Shown here: one piece after another, positions 47,876-56,606 of the stretch
How positions within the stretch are numbered: the stretch's first letter is position 1
Layout: every line of letters starts with the position of its first letter
NCBI RefSeq assembly: GCF_000987955.1
Contig: NZ_LAZU01000021.1
Location: 186,001-250,000 of the forward strand
Direction of reading: 5' to 3'
Length of the DNA stretch: 64,000 bases
DNA from: Paenibacillus sp. DMB20
Lineage (GTDB): Bacteria > Bacillota > Bacilli > Paenibacillales > Paenibacillaceae
Notes under the pieces: model-generated
The model's input: only the letters and a program-made list of their open reading frames with translations
Databases searched by the model: none
Told to the model about the DNA's origin: nothing
Translations under genes and position numbers: made by a program

Positions 47876-48793
47876 ATGACCCAATTCGACCGTTTAGAGC
47901 CCGGCATCCGGGAAGCCGTGGAACAATTCATTCGGGACGGCCGTCCGTCGGCCCGGCTGCAAACCTTTGAGGAACGGCGCAAAGGATATTTGGCGACGAT
48001 TGAGCTGGCCGGGGAGGCGGAGCCCGTCTGGAAGATCGAAGATTTAACCTTTGAAGAGATGCGGCTGCGGATCTACAGGCCGCTGGACGAAAGCGGGCTT
48101 CCCGTGATGATTTACTTCCACGGAGGATGCTTTGTGAGCGGCGATCTGGAGACGCATGACCGCCAGCTTCGGCAGCTTGCCAACAGGGGCCGCTGCGTGG
48201 TGGTTGCCGTTCATTACCGGCTCGCGCCGGAGCATCCTTACCCGGCCGCTCATGACGACGCGGTGAAGGCGATCCGGATCGTCAAGGAGCATGCGCCGGA
48301 ATGGGGCGGAAGCGCCGAGGATCTTACCCTGGCCGGAGACAGCGCCGGCGGGCATATCGCTCTTGTGGCATCCTTGCGCCTAAAATCCGAAGGATTGTCT
48401 TGGATTCGGCGCCTGATCCTGATATATCCGATGCTGGACGCGAGGGGCGCGAGCGAAAGTTACGAAAAATACGGCGACGATTATATCGTCACGCGGGATA
48501 TGCTGCTCAGCGGATATGAGGCATACTTCGGCAGCATGCCTCCCGGGCATCCGGAAGCGAGCCCCTTGCATCGGGACGATTTGGCCGGTCTGCCGGATAC
48601 GTTCATCTTAACGGCTGAGTTCGATCCGCTGGTGGACGAAGGCGAAGAACTGTACCGCCGACTTTTGCAAGCGGGGGTAAGCGCCCAATGCCAGAGATAC
48701 CTCGGGGTGAATCACGGTTTTTTCCAGCTTGGCAGGATCAGTCCGGCCGGACGCAAGGCCATCGGTGACGTGGCCGCTATGATGAGAAGTTAG
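47876..48793 (+). CDS. Alpha/beta-hydrolase esterase of the hormone-sensitive-lipase family
   Basis: This 305-residue enzyme has the HSL oxyanion motif HGGC (MIYFHGGCFVSGDLETHDRQ), the nucleophile elbow GDSAGGHIAL (Ser), a catalytic Asp in TAEFDPLVDEGE and His in GVNHGFFQLGR. It is a complete cytoplasmic carboxylesterase/lipase fold. The substrate is likely a short-chain ester. GAGAGG 14 bases before ATG 47876 is a modest ribosome binding site. It converges with the AlkZ-like gene 11 bp downstream. Confidence 0.9.
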   Translation: MTQFDRLEPGIREAVEQFIRDGRPSARLQTFEERRKGYLATIELAGEAEPVWKIEDLTFEEMRLRIYRPLDESGLPVMIYFHGGCFVSGDLETHDRQLRQLANRGRCVVVAVHYRLAPEHPYPAAHDDAVKAIRIVKEHAPEWGGSAEDLTLAGDSAGGHIALVASLRLKSEGLSWIRRLILIYPMLDARGASESYEKYGDDYIVTRDMLLSGYEAYFGSMPPGHPEASPLHRDDLAGLPDTFILTAEFDPLVDEGEELYRRLLQAGVSAQCQRYLGVNHGFFQLGRISPAGRKAIGDVAAMMRS

Positions 48794-48803
48794 GCGGAGA
48801 GGA

Positions 48804-49967
48804 CTATTCCGCCAGAGTAAAGGCAATATCCTTGTCATCCTCATCGCCGGCGGCAAAATGGAGCAGTTGAAGGCCTTCTGCCGTCAGGTCGTTGAGCTCC
48901 CGCGGGGTCAACCGTTTGAATGTTTCCAAACATAATACCGCTTTCTTGCGTTCCCGGACGATCTTCCAAGTGCCTGAAACAAAGCCGTCTATGAGAAACG
49001 TTGACCTGACGATTCCGTTCTTTGTGATGACCCGTTTGCGATACTTATCATCCAAAATACGGCTGCGATCGGCGTGGGATAATAACACGTTGTCAAATTC
49101 TCCTAGAAATCGGGGCGGCGAGGGGGTATCCGCATCCGGCCTCGGAGCCCCGGGCAGATCGAATAACTCGTTTCCTTGTTCGTCATGGAATATCGCGAGT
49201 TGCGGACGCAGCTTCCCGAACGTCTCCCGGAGCCGGGGCAGACCCGACCATGCCTGCATGTCTTTGATCGTGGCGGGACCATATGCAGTCAAGTAACGTT
49301 TAATGAACCCTGTCTCATCGGGTTCAGCCGAGAGGGACCGGCCCAGCCAGGCTTCCGCGGAAGCATGGACCGCTTGGCCGCTCTCTCCCCAGAGACCCCG
49401 GGGGGGAACCTGAACGAGAGGCACCAAGGAGCGAACCGCCGCGGCCAGGGCTGCGGGCTCGTGTGCCGGCCACGCAACGTTCAGCCGTTTGCCGATTTCA
49501 TGAAGCGCAAGGGGCTCGGTTCCAAGGCATGTCCGGCCGGCGGAAGCAAGCTGCAGAGGATCCAGGCCCTCAAGTTTTTTGCCGAATGCGCCGTTCAGGC
49601 TTCGCTCAAGAACGGATTGTACCCATGGCCTCATGGTTAGGCAATCCGCAGCGGATACCAGATGAAGGGTCGAACGCATCAATGCGATGCGTACGGCCTT
49701 TTTGCTTCGGATTAGCCGAGATAATTCGTCTTGGGCAAATCCGTTCAGCCTCGTCCACAGGGCAAAGTATGGAGCATTCGGGGATTGGGCCTGCAGCCCG
49801 GCCAAATGCTCGATGGCATCGAGGGCGGGAAGGGACATGCGGCTGAGCAGCATCTGTCTTGCCAGCAATGCCCGGTTCAACTCGCGTCGTCCCAGGACGT
49901 TCTCCGTGTTGGCCTTTTTCCGTCCGTTATCTTCGTTATCCGGTGGGGTCTTTTTCGCTGTCTTCAT
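48804..49967 (-). CDS. AlkZ-like DNA glycosylase (HTH_42 winged-helix protein)
   Basis: This 387-residue protein starts with a basic tail, then RRELNRALLARQMLLSRMSL and IEHLAGLQAQSPNAPYFALW. The QAQ in LQAQSP is the QxQ catalytic motif of AlkZ/YcaQ glycosylases, which unhook DNA crosslinks or excise bulky adducts. Three tandem winged-helix domains are expected; RSTLHLVSAADCL, GPATIKDMQAWSGL and EFDNVLLSHADRSRI are typical of the family. ATG 49967 follows GGAGGAAG. Paralogues in Actinobacteria and Firmicutes often protect against self-made genotoxins, but none is seen here, so a general repair role is likely. Confidence 0.8.
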   Translation of the reverse strand: MKTAKKTPPDNEDNGRKKANTENVLGRRELNRALLARQMLLSRMSLPALDAIEHLAGLQAQSPNAPYFALWTRLNGFAQDELSRLIRSKKAVRIALMRSTLHLVSAADCLTMRPWVQSVLERSLNGAFGKKLEGLDPLQLASAGRTCLGTEPLALHEIGKRLNVAWPAHEPAALAAAVRSLVPLVQVPPRGLWGESGQAVHASAEAWLGRSLSAEPDETGFIKRYLTAYGPATIKDMQAWSGLPRLRETFGKLRPQLAIFHDEQGNELFDLPGAPRPDADTPSPPRFLGEFDNVLLSHADRSRILDDKYRKRVITKNGIVRSTFLIDGFVSGTWKIVRERKKAVLCLETFKRLTPRELNDLTAEGLQLLHFAAGDEDDKDIAFTLAE

Positions 49968-50048
49968 TGCGGCTTCCTCCTCAACGCTGTTATTGTTCTA
50001 TATTTCCCATTTTAAACCGCAAATCCTGACAGCATTATGTCAAGGTTC

Positions 50049-50090
50049 AAAAAAAAAGATGACCGCTTTTACGGACGGTCATCTTTTTTT
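50049..50090. terminator. Strong bidirectional hairpin
   Basis: AAAAAAAAGATGACCG pairs with CGGTCATCTTTTTTT around TTTTACGGA. It lies between the promoter side of the AlkZ-like gene and the 3' end of the SLH gene, both on the minus strand, so it ends the SLH transcript. Confidence 0.9.
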
Positions 50091-50168
50091 CGTCGATGAA
50101 GCTCGCGGCGTTAAAAAGAAACGAGGGAGCTTCCGATGGATATATGTATGATTCTGCTGATAAGAAGG

Positions 50169-51221
50169 CTACGAGCGGGCGACGTCCCACCATTTGTAGT
50201 AAACCTTGACTTGTCCTGCAGGGTTTGAAATACGGGGCTCGATAACCAGCGTTTTGCCGCTGATCTTCAGTTGAATTTCTTTTTTGTTCTTCACGGCGGA
50301 GTCAATCTTCGCGAGGAGATAGCTTTTATCGATCTTGAAGCCGTACAGATCCAATACATCGGCCAGCATGCTGCGCTGGGTTTTGTCGCTGCTGTCGGAC
50401 AGGGATATGCTGCTGAACGACAGGATTTGCGGCTCGAACTGTACGCTAACCGCGTTGTCGATGTCTCCCTCCTGCTTGGTCCGGGTCATGATCACGCGGC
50501 TGTCGCCGTCGTCATAAATGCGGTATCCGGTATATTTGGGAAAAACCTTCTGGCGGATCACCATATGCATGTCGTCCCGGTACAGGTCCCATGGCGTCGG
50601 GAGTTTGGGAAGGCTTGCGGTCGGGCTGCTTTCCACTGGTCTGTCGTACAGGATATGCATGCCGTGGTTCGTCAAATTTTTAATCAGCTGAAGCACTTCG
50701 GCCCGGGTGATGGTTGCATGCCCCATATATCCCCGGATCGTGTTCTCGCCTTGAATGCGCCCGTGCGCATATTTTTTGCCGAGCACATACTGAATGGCCT
50801 CATCTCCGGAATAGTTGACTCCATCGGCACTGGACACGAGTTCCGCGACCTGGGTGCGCGTAATAAAGGCGTTGCGTATCTTTTTGTCCGAAAACCCGCG
50901 GACCGGGTAATTTTTAAAATGAAGGAAGTTGTAATATTTATCCGACCAATACTCCGTTAAATAGGTCTCCTCCAAATCCTTGCCGCCGATTCCCACGACA
51001 AGCATGCGGATAAATTCCGCTTCAGTTACATTCTGGTTGGGCATAAATGTGCCATTTGCATAGCCGTTCACGATCCCTTTTTCGACTCCCCATTCTATGG
51101 TCGCTTTTGCCCAGTGGGTGTCGGTATCGCGGAAGGTAATGCCAGCGAATGCGTTCCCGGCTCCTACCAGCATCAATGCGGTCAGGAGAATGGACGCACA
51201 CAATGACCTAAACTTCAACAT
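50169..51221 (-). CDS. Secreted S-layer-homology (SLH) domain protein
   Basis: This 350-residue protein has a signal peptide (SILLTALMLVGAGNAFA, cleaved near 26) followed by an SLH repeat (FRDTDTHWAKATIEWGVEKG, then IVNGYANGTFMPNQNVTEAEFIRML) and two degenerate ones ending about residue 190 (ITRTQVAELVSSADG; ITRAEVLQLIKNL). The C-terminal 140 residues are of unknown fold, with possible beta structure. SLH domains bind pyruvylated secondary cell-wall polymer, so this is a cell-surface protein. ATG 51221 follows GGGGGAT. It stands alone, under the promoter at 51266-51295. Confidence 0.85.
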   Translation of the reverse strand: MLKFRSLCASILLTALMLVGAGNAFAGITFRDTDTHWAKATIEWGVEKGIVNGYANGTFMPNQNVTEAEFIRMLVVGIGGKDLEETYLTEYWSDKYYNFLHFKNYPVRGFSDKKIRNAFITRTQVAELVSSADGVNYSGDEAIQYVLGKKYAHGRIQGENTIRGYMGHATITRAEVLQLIKNLTNHGMHILYDRPVESSPTASLPKLPTPWDLYRDDMHMVIRQKVFPKYTGYRIYDDGDSRVIMTRTKQEGDIDNAVSVQFEPQILSFSSISLSDSSDKTQRSMLADVLDLYGFKIDKSYLLAKIDSAVKNKKEIQLKISGKTLVIEPRISNPAGQVKVYYKWWDVARS

Positions 51222-51265
51222 CTAGCAATCCCCCATCTAAAATATGCTAAATTACTACAAAATAC

Positions 51266-51295
51266 ATTGTATAAGTCGCTATTTCGGGCGGTCAA
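51266..51295 (-). promoter_or_regulatory. Promoter of the SLH gene
   Basis: On the minus strand TTGACC (51290-51295) and TACAAT (51266-51271) are 18 bases apart, 45 bases before the ATG. Confidence 0.7.
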
Positions 51296-51595
51296 GCGAA
51301 TCAAGTCACCCGTGGCAAAAGATGGTTATTTCTAACTAATCCGAGGGTTCGGCCACATACTTAAGGACTAATGGCACTGCTGAAGGTCCGGCATGAAAGA
51401 ACTAATTCGGATGAGGGGCGGCGGGAGCACAAAGGTCTACTTCACGAAAGCCGCGGTTCCCAAAAATAAAAAGGAACTTCAAAAAACGGGTTATTGAAGC
51501 GTGCTTAAACGGAGGTAGCATTGTGTTATGATAACGGAGCGGGGAATCTTCAGTTGAATCGTTAGTATTAGTAGAATAAATGAGGTGTTTAAGAT
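51296..51595. other. Intergenic region before rlmA
   Basis: No gene is supported. TATGAT near 51526-51531 with TTAAAC 16 bases upstream is a possible promoter for the methyltransferase gene, and GAGGTG (51580-51585) is its ribosome binding site. Confidence 0.5.
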
Positions 51596-52498
51596 ATGAC
51601 CGGAGGCGGAAAATTGACGGCGAGCGCCAGGCTGATGGAGCAGAACGAACGGCTTTTTAGATGCCCGATATGCCATGGCGCCATGAAAGTGGAAGAAGGA
51701 AAAAGCCTTCTCTGCGACGCAGGACACCGATTTGATTTGGCCAAGCAGGGTTATGCGAATATGCTGACGCATCCCTCCAAAACCAAATACGACCGCAGGA
51801 TGTTTGATGCAAGGAGAATGATGAACGAGGCGGCGTTCTTTGAGCCGCTGCTGGTCCGCTTAAGCGAAATCATCGCACGGCGGCTGAAAACGGACGTCAT
51901 GGCCGAAAGAGTGTACATGCTCGACGCGGGCTGCGGGGAGGGATCGCATTTAACCGATCTGCGCCGGAAGGTAAGCCGCTTCGGAGCGGAGGACGTGCTG
52001 GGGGTCGGCATTGACATCTCCAAAGAGGGGGTCCAAATGGCGGCAAGAGACGACCGCTCGAACCTGTGGTATGTGGCGGATCTTGCCAAACCTCCATTTT
52101 CGGACAAATCGTTCCACTTTATACTCAATATATTGTCCCCGTCGAATTATGCGGAATTCGGGAGACTGCTTACTGACGACGGAGTGCTCCTGAAAGTTAT
52201 TCCGGGCAGCGGCTACTTGAAGGAGCTCCGGGCGAAGCTGTATGACCGGGATGACCGGCGAGCGTATTCCAACGAGCAGACGGTGGAGCTGTTTGAACGC
52301 CATTTCGAGCTGGAGGCCCAGGAGACGATCGCCTATACGGTCGGCTTGTCGCCGGAACAGCTGGCACACCTGGTCTACATGACGCCGTTATCCTGGGGGG
52401 CGGAGGAAGAACAGATCCTTCAGATGTTAAATGATCATCCGATAACCGAAATGACCTGCGAATTTTCCATTCTGACCGGACGTAAAAAAGGAAACTGA
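51596..52498 (+). CDS. rlmA: 23S rRNA (guanine) methyltransferase RlmA
   Basis: This 300-residue protein has the RlmA zinc ribbon (Cys23, Cys26 in FRCPICHGAM; Cys40 and His44 in LLCDAGHRFD) and the conserved YANMLTHPSKTKYDRRMFDA linker. The Rossmann SAM domain with MLDAGCGEGSHL (about 108-119) and VGIDISKEGVQMAARDD follows. Family members methylate N1 of G745 or G748 in 23S rRNA; in Gram-positives the G748 enzyme affects macrolide binding. Gram-positive type (RlmA-II) is assumed. It is encoded alone, ATG 51596. Confidence 0.88.
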   Translation: MTGGGKLTASARLMEQNERLFRCPICHGAMKVEEGKSLLCDAGHRFDLAKQGYANMLTHPSKTKYDRRMFDARRMMNEAAFFEPLLVRLSEIIARRLKTDVMAERVYMLDAGCGEGSHLTDLRRKVSRFGAEDVLGVGIDISKEGVQMAARDDRSNLWYVADLAKPPFSDKSFHFILNILSPSNYAEFGRLLTDDGVLLKVIPGSGYLKELRAKLYDRDDRRAYSNEQTVELFERHFELEAQETIAYTVGLSPEQLAHLVYMTPLSWGAEEEQILQMLNDHPITEMTCEFSILTGRKKGN

Positions 52499-52542
52499 AC
52501 ATAGCGGTGTTCAAAAGAATGAGGCTTTTTCCAAATGGCGAG

Positions 52543-52592
52543 AATTGAACAGCCCCCAATGGATAGTCGTGCCTAAACCATTGGGGGGCCGT
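52543..52592. terminator. GC-rich hairpin between convergent rlmA and YafY-like genes
   Basis: GAACAGCCCCCAATGG pairs with CCATTGGGGGGCCGTTC around about 17 bases. No T-run follows, so it may be a processing or stability structure rather than a terminator. Confidence 0.5.
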
Positions 52593-52683
52593 TCAGATTT
52601 GGAGCAGCCTCTATTTTTTGTTCTGGGCTGCATATTGGAAACACGGCTGTCGGCAGGGGGGCCGGCTCCGATCGCAGCTTCAT

Positions 52684-53628
52684 TTATACTTGGCCATAAT
52701 GCCGGCCAGTATTTTTTTTCATGCAGTCGATAAGCTCCGGAGGCTCTAAAACGGTGGCCTCATAGCCGAGTCCGATGAAATATTTCGCAAAAAACAAAAT
52801 CTCGCTCTCCGGGATACGCTGGTCGATCCGCCCGGTGCCATCCTCGCCGAGGCGAATCCGGGGCGCCGGACGCAGTTCCGCCTCGCACCGCTGAACGCCT
52901 TCCCGGCTCAGCTCAACCACGATTGGAACGTAAACCTGCTTCTTACTCGTCAAAGACTCCCAATTGCCCAGGTGAATATGGCGGTGATCCCTGGCCTTCA
53001 AACCGGAAGAGTCGTACTCCGCCGAATGGATGCGGTCGCATCGGAACAAACGGAAATCCTCGCGCAGGAAGCAGTAGGCCGGACAGTACCAGAATCCGTT
53101 GCTCGCATAGATGCCGACCGGCTGGATCTTCCGCTGCGAGAAGCCGCCCTTGGATTCATACTGAATCGAAACGACCTTTTGTTCCACGGCTGCGTCCAGC
53201 AGGATGGACAAATAGAGGGCTTTCTGCTGCCGTGTCGGCGTAAAAATATCGACGCGGTTTTTCATTTGATCGATCCGGTCCCGCACATCGCCGGGCATGT
53301 AGAAGTAAAATTTATTCAGTGCGGACGAAGACTCGGCCTCAAAGGGCATAAACAGGTAATGGCGCAGGGCGTGGCTGGCAAAAAACATCGCGACCGCCTC
53401 TTCCTCGCTGAACGCGATGGGAGGAAGAATCCGTTCGTTCAGAACCTGGTACCCCCCATGAGGCCCTACCTCCGAATATAAGGGGACGCCCAGTTCGCTT
53501 AACTCTTGTAGGTCTCTTAAGATGGTGCGCGGAGATACCCCGAACTGGTTTGCCAGTTCTTTAACGGTAAATTTCCGCATCCGGTTGACGGTCATCATCA
53601 GCTCCATGAGCCGTTTGGATTTTGACAT
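52684..53628 (-). CDS. YafY-type regulator (DeoR-like HTH plus WYL domain)
   Basis: This 314-residue protein has an N-terminal winged helix (MTVNRMRKFTVKELANQFGV, SPRTILRDLQELSELGVPLY) and a WYL-type C-terminal domain (YESKGGFSQRKIQPVGIYAS, FWYCPAYCFLREDFRLFRCD) that senses ligands or nucleic acids. The start is ATG 53628. It is divergent from the DinB-type gene, with the palindrome TGACAA-GAG-TTGTCA between them. Members are often repressors of a neighbouring detoxification or stress gene. Confidence 0.85.
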   Translation of the reverse strand: MSKSKRLMELMMTVNRMRKFTVKELANQFGVSPRTILRDLQELSELGVPLYSEVGPHGGYQVLNERILPPIAFSEEEAVAMFFASHALRHYLFMPFEAESSSALNKFYFYMPGDVRDRIDQMKNRVDIFTPTRQQKALYLSILLDAAVEQKVVSIQYESKGGFSQRKIQPVGIYASNGFWYCPAYCFLREDFRLFRCDRIHSAEYDSSGLKARDHRHIHLGNWESLTSKKQVYVPIVVELSREGVQRCEAELRPAPRIRLGEDGTGRIDQRIPESEILFFAKYFIGLGYEATVLEPPELIDCMKKNTGRHYGQV

Positions 53629-53685
53629 AACAAGTTCCCCGTTTATTGAATGATTTTGGTCCGTCTGAAATTATTTTCGTAATGA

Positions 53686-53710
53686 TGACAAGAGTTGTCA
53701 CTATTATAAT
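53686..53710. promoter_or_regulatory. Operator and -10 between YafY-like and DinB-like genes
   Basis: TGACAA-GAG-TTGTCA (53686-53700) is a perfect inverted repeat. TATAAT (53705-53710) lies just after it on the plus strand, so a bound protein would cover the promoter of the DinB gene. The -35 position holds no good match. Confidence 0.6.
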
Positions 53711-53783
53711 CTACAATGGGAACCAAGCCCACAACTTAAACGGCGGATGGGGCAAGTAAATATTGGAAACGGAGTGAAAGAAC

Positions 53784-54273
53784 ATGAACGCGGTATATGA
53801 AATGAAACACTTATTGTTTGAAGAGCTGGAGCTTATCGTGAAAACCTCCTCCAACCTGATCGCCAAAATCAAGCCGGATCATTGGGATCACCGGCCCGCA
53901 GGCAACATGAGATCCTTGAAGGAGCTCGTTCAACATCTCGTGTCCGTGCCTGCCGTGGATTTGTTGATTTTGCAGGAGCACACCCAGCCCGTGATCCGGG
54001 AGTTGGAGGAGAAGATTAACGCGGAGCTGGACAAGGATAAGTTGATCGGCTGGATGACTTCCGGCACGGATGACGTAAAACGGTATATGGATCAGCTCTC
54101 GGACGAGGATTTTCTGCACAAAAAAAACCAAACCGTTTTACCTCGAGCACGGCACGGTTCAGGCCAAGTGGCTGATCGAGATCGTAACCCACGCCCAGCA
54201 TCACCGGGCGCAAACGTTCAATTATATGAAGACGCTGGGGTATGAAGTGAACATGTTCGATTTGTATGGTTAA
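53784..54273 (+). CDS. DinB-family protein, one frameshift
   Basis: Removing one A from the A8 run at 54120-54127 gives 162 residues. The four-helix DinB/YfiT fold shows its metal-binding histidines: KELVQHLVSVP (His) and EIVTHAQHHRAQ (two more), here with KPDHWDHRPAGNMRSLKELV. These Firmicute proteins are thiol-dependent enzymes or metal-binding stress proteins. It is divergent from a YafY-type regulator, the usual arrangement for this family. ATG 53784 follows GGAGTGAAAG. Confidence 0.85.
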
Positions 54274-54318
54274 GCCCGCTTAAATTCGGCCGTTACGGCG
54301 TTATCAAATCGATCCATT

Positions 54319-54368
54319 AAAACAAGGGGTGTCCTTTAAGGCCATGAGCCAATGGACACCCCTGTTTG
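54319..54368. terminator. Terminator-like hairpin between convergent DinB-like and SulP genes
   Basis: AAACAAGGGGTGTCC pairs with GGACACCCCTGTTT around about 20 bases. No long T-run, but position and strength suit termination for both genes. Confidence 0.65.
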
Positions 54369-54458
54369 CGGTTGGGAGACGCTCGCTGTCGCTGATATTT
54401 TTAAGAACATCGGCCCAAGGCGAACCCGGCGAAACCCGTTCCCTTGAACGAATGTTCT

Positions 54459-56240
54459 TTATCCGTTCACGCCAGGGAGGTTGCGTTTTCTGGCCGGAAT
54501 ATGTTCTCGTTGAACCTCGGCCCCGGCGTGCCCCGACAGTTCATGGCATTCACGGAAGGCGAATTGCTTGCAGCCGGCGCATTGGGCGGCATTCAACTTC
54601 GTCAGCGCATATTGAATGGCTTCGCCGGTGCTGTCCAGGAACCGCTCGGGTCCGATGATTTCATCCAATCCCGTTTTATGCAGCACCTGCCGCGGCTGGT
54701 CCTGGATTTCCGAGATGATGACCGTACCGCCGCTTTTCTGAAAATGTTGTACGAGGCTCGCAAAGTTGGACTCTCCGGTCGTGTCCATATAGAGCACGCT
54801 GTCCATTTTAATAATGAGCACCTTGGGTTTGTAATGGATCTCTTCCATAATCGCCTGTTCAAACATGCGGGCCACCCCGAAAAACAGGGCGCCATCGACC
54901 GTATAGATGCTGATCTGAGGACAGTTCCGATGTTTGTTTACCATATCGGCAGACACTCTGGCGTTCTTGTCGGAGGGGTCCGGCAGCACTTTTTTGGTAA
55001 CAAGGAGGCTGCTCATATGCTTCACGAACAAGACGGCCGACAGCAGCAGGCCGATTTGCACGGCGATAGTGAGGTCGGCAAACACCGTGAGCACAAAAGT
55101 AATGACCAGTACGAGTGAATCCGCAGTCCGGGTCTTCAGCACATGGGCAAAGGCCTTTCTTTCGCTCATGTTCCAGGCCACGATCATCAGGACCGGCGCC
55201 ATGCTGGCGAGCGGGATCATCGAGGCATAGGGGGCGAACAGCAGCAGCACGAGCAGGACGACGACGCCGTGGACTACGCCGGAAACAGGAGATACGGCAC
55301 CGCTTTTAATATTGGTGGCCGTTCTGGCGATCGCGCCCGTAGCCGGGATGCCCCCGAACAGCGGAGTAACGATATTGGCTATGCCCTGACCGATCAGCTC
55401 CCGGTTGCTGTTATGCCGGGTCCCCGTCATGCCGTCGGCCACAACGGCCGACAGCAGGGACTCGATTCCTCCGAGCATGGCTATGGCGAAGGCGGGCTTG
55501 AGCAGCGTTTGGAAATGCTCCATCGTTAGATCCGGAACGTGAAAAGCCGGAAGGCTGCTCGAAATCGCCCCATAGGTGGAACCGATCGTCTCAACCTGGC
55601 CCGGATAGAAGAGGGAGGCCGCAAGGGTTGAAGCGAGCAGCCCCAGCAGGGAAGCCGGGAGCTTGGGAAACCATTTTGGAACCATAATCATGATCGCGAG
55701 ACAGATGAGGGCTGTAAGTACGCTGTAAATATTTACCGTCGAGAGATGCAATCCGATCTCTTTCATGCTCGACAGAAAGCTTTCCTGCTTAGCGAGGCCC
55801 GTAAGGCCCAGGAAATTCGCGATTTGCCCGCAGAAAATCGTAACGGCAATGCCTGTCGTAAAGCCGATCGTGACCGGTCGCGGAATGAATTTGATGACCC
55901 CACCCAGCTTGAATAGTCCCATGAGCAGGAGCATGATGCCTGCCATAAAACCTGCGATGAGCAGATTCTCGTAGCCGTATTGCATCACAATCGCAAAAAG
56001 AATCGGGATAAAAGCGCCCGTCGGACCGCCGATTTGAAATTTGGATCCTCCGAACAAGGAAATCAGGATGCCTGCCACGATGGTGGTGTACAAGCCGTAT
56101 TCCGGCTTGACCCCCGAGGCAATAGCAAACGCCATTCCGAGCGGAATGGCGACGATACCGACGATTAATCCGGACATGAGGTCCTTCTGAAATGCTTGTA
56201 AACCATAATTCTGAAATCTGCCGTTCATAGAGGCCTTCAT
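54459..56240 (-). CDS. SulP-family anion transporter with STAS domain
   Basis: This 593-residue protein has a membrane part of 10 or more helices with the SulP signs GVKPEYGLYTTIVAGILIS, GPTGAFIPILFAIV and NIVTPLFGGIPATGAIARTA. A C-terminal STAS domain follows (about 435-550; PQISIYTVDGALFFGVARMF, VLIIKMDSVLYMDTTGESNF). SulP proteins carry sulfate, bicarbonate or other anions. AGGTGG precedes ATG 56240. The tail (CAGCKQFAFRECHELSGHAG onward, about 45 residues) is unusual, with two Cys and several basic residues. It lies in an operon-like order behind the ArsR gene, with the repressor's candidate operator at its promoter. Confidence 0.9.
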   Translation of the reverse strand: MKASMNGRFQNYGLQAFQKDLMSGLIVGIVAIPLGMAFAIASGVKPEYGLYTTIVAGILISLFGGSKFQIGGPTGAFIPILFAIVMQYGYENLLIAGFMAGIMLLLMGLFKLGGVIKFIPRPVTIGFTTGIAVTIFCGQIANFLGLTGLAKQESFLSSMKEIGLHLSTVNIYSVLTALICLAIMIMVPKWFPKLPASLLGLLASTLAASLFYPGQVETIGSTYGAISSSLPAFHVPDLTMEHFQTLLKPAFAIAMLGGIESLLSAVVADGMTGTRHNSNRELIGQGIANIVTPLFGGIPATGAIARTATNIKSGAVSPVSGVVHGVVVLLVLLLFAPYASMIPLASMAPVLMIVAWNMSERKAFAHVLKTRTADSLVLVITFVLTVFADLTIAVQIGLLLSAVLFVKHMSSLLVTKKVLPDPSDKNARVSADMVNKHRNCPQISIYTVDGALFFGVARMFEQAIMEEIHYKPKVLIIKMDSVLYMDTTGESNFASLVQHFQKSGGTVIISEIQDQPRQVLHKTGLDEIIGPERFLDSTGEAIQYALTKLNAAQCAGCKQFAFRECHELSGHAGAEVQREHIPARKRNLPGVNG

Positions 56241-56254
56241 TGAATAACCACCTA

Positions 56255-56290
56255 TATTCTAAATATTTGATTATTTGAATATATAGAATA
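56255..56290. promoter_or_regulatory. AT-rich imperfect palindrome before the SulP gene (candidate ArsR operator)
   Basis: TATTCTAAATATTTGA and TGAATATATAGAATA form an imperfect inverted repeat, the AT-rich kind bound by ArsR/SmtB dimers. Half of it (AAATATTCA) recurs at 56934-56942, just before the ArsR gene, so the repressor may control both. Confidence 0.5.
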
Positions 56291-56420
56291 TTAAAGGCGT
56301 GCTGCATGAAAGTCAATTTGACGATAACTCTTGAAATACGCAAAAAAGAAGCAAGGGGAGCGCAGGGCCCCGCATTGCTTCATTTCTTGCAGCTTTATTG
56401 ATTTTTTCGGATTAAAAATG

Positions 56421-56492
56421 TAATCGCCAAAAAAAACAACCTCTATACGTGGTTTGTTTTGATTGATGGATCGTCGTTAGACGTTTTTTTTT
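56421..56492 (+). repeat. Decayed copy of the structured intergenic repeat
   Basis: TAATCGCC, an A-run and AACCTCTATACGTGGTTTGTTTT align with TATCTCGC...AACTTCCGCTAAATGCGGTCTGTCTT of a good copy, and the end GTCGTTAGAC plus T9 is intact. It lies immediately before the better copy at 56493. Confidence 0.55.
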
Positions 56493-56606
56493 AAGAGATA
56501 AGAAAGAATAAACCACAGAGGTTTGCCATCCTTATCTCGCAAGAAAAAACTTCCGCTAAATGCGGTCTGTCTTCTAAGGAAGTACGTCGTTAGACGTTTT
56601 TTTTTA
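56493..56606 (+). repeat. Structured ~110-bp intergenic repeat, locus 3
   Basis: It starts AAGAGATAAGAAAG. Stem 1 is GAGATAAG/CTTATCTC (both arms changed relative to GATATCAG/CTGATATC), then AACTTCCGCTAAATGCGG and a final ACGTC-GTTA-GACGT plus T9. The last 17 bases overlap the 3' end of the ArsR gene. Confidence 0.85.
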
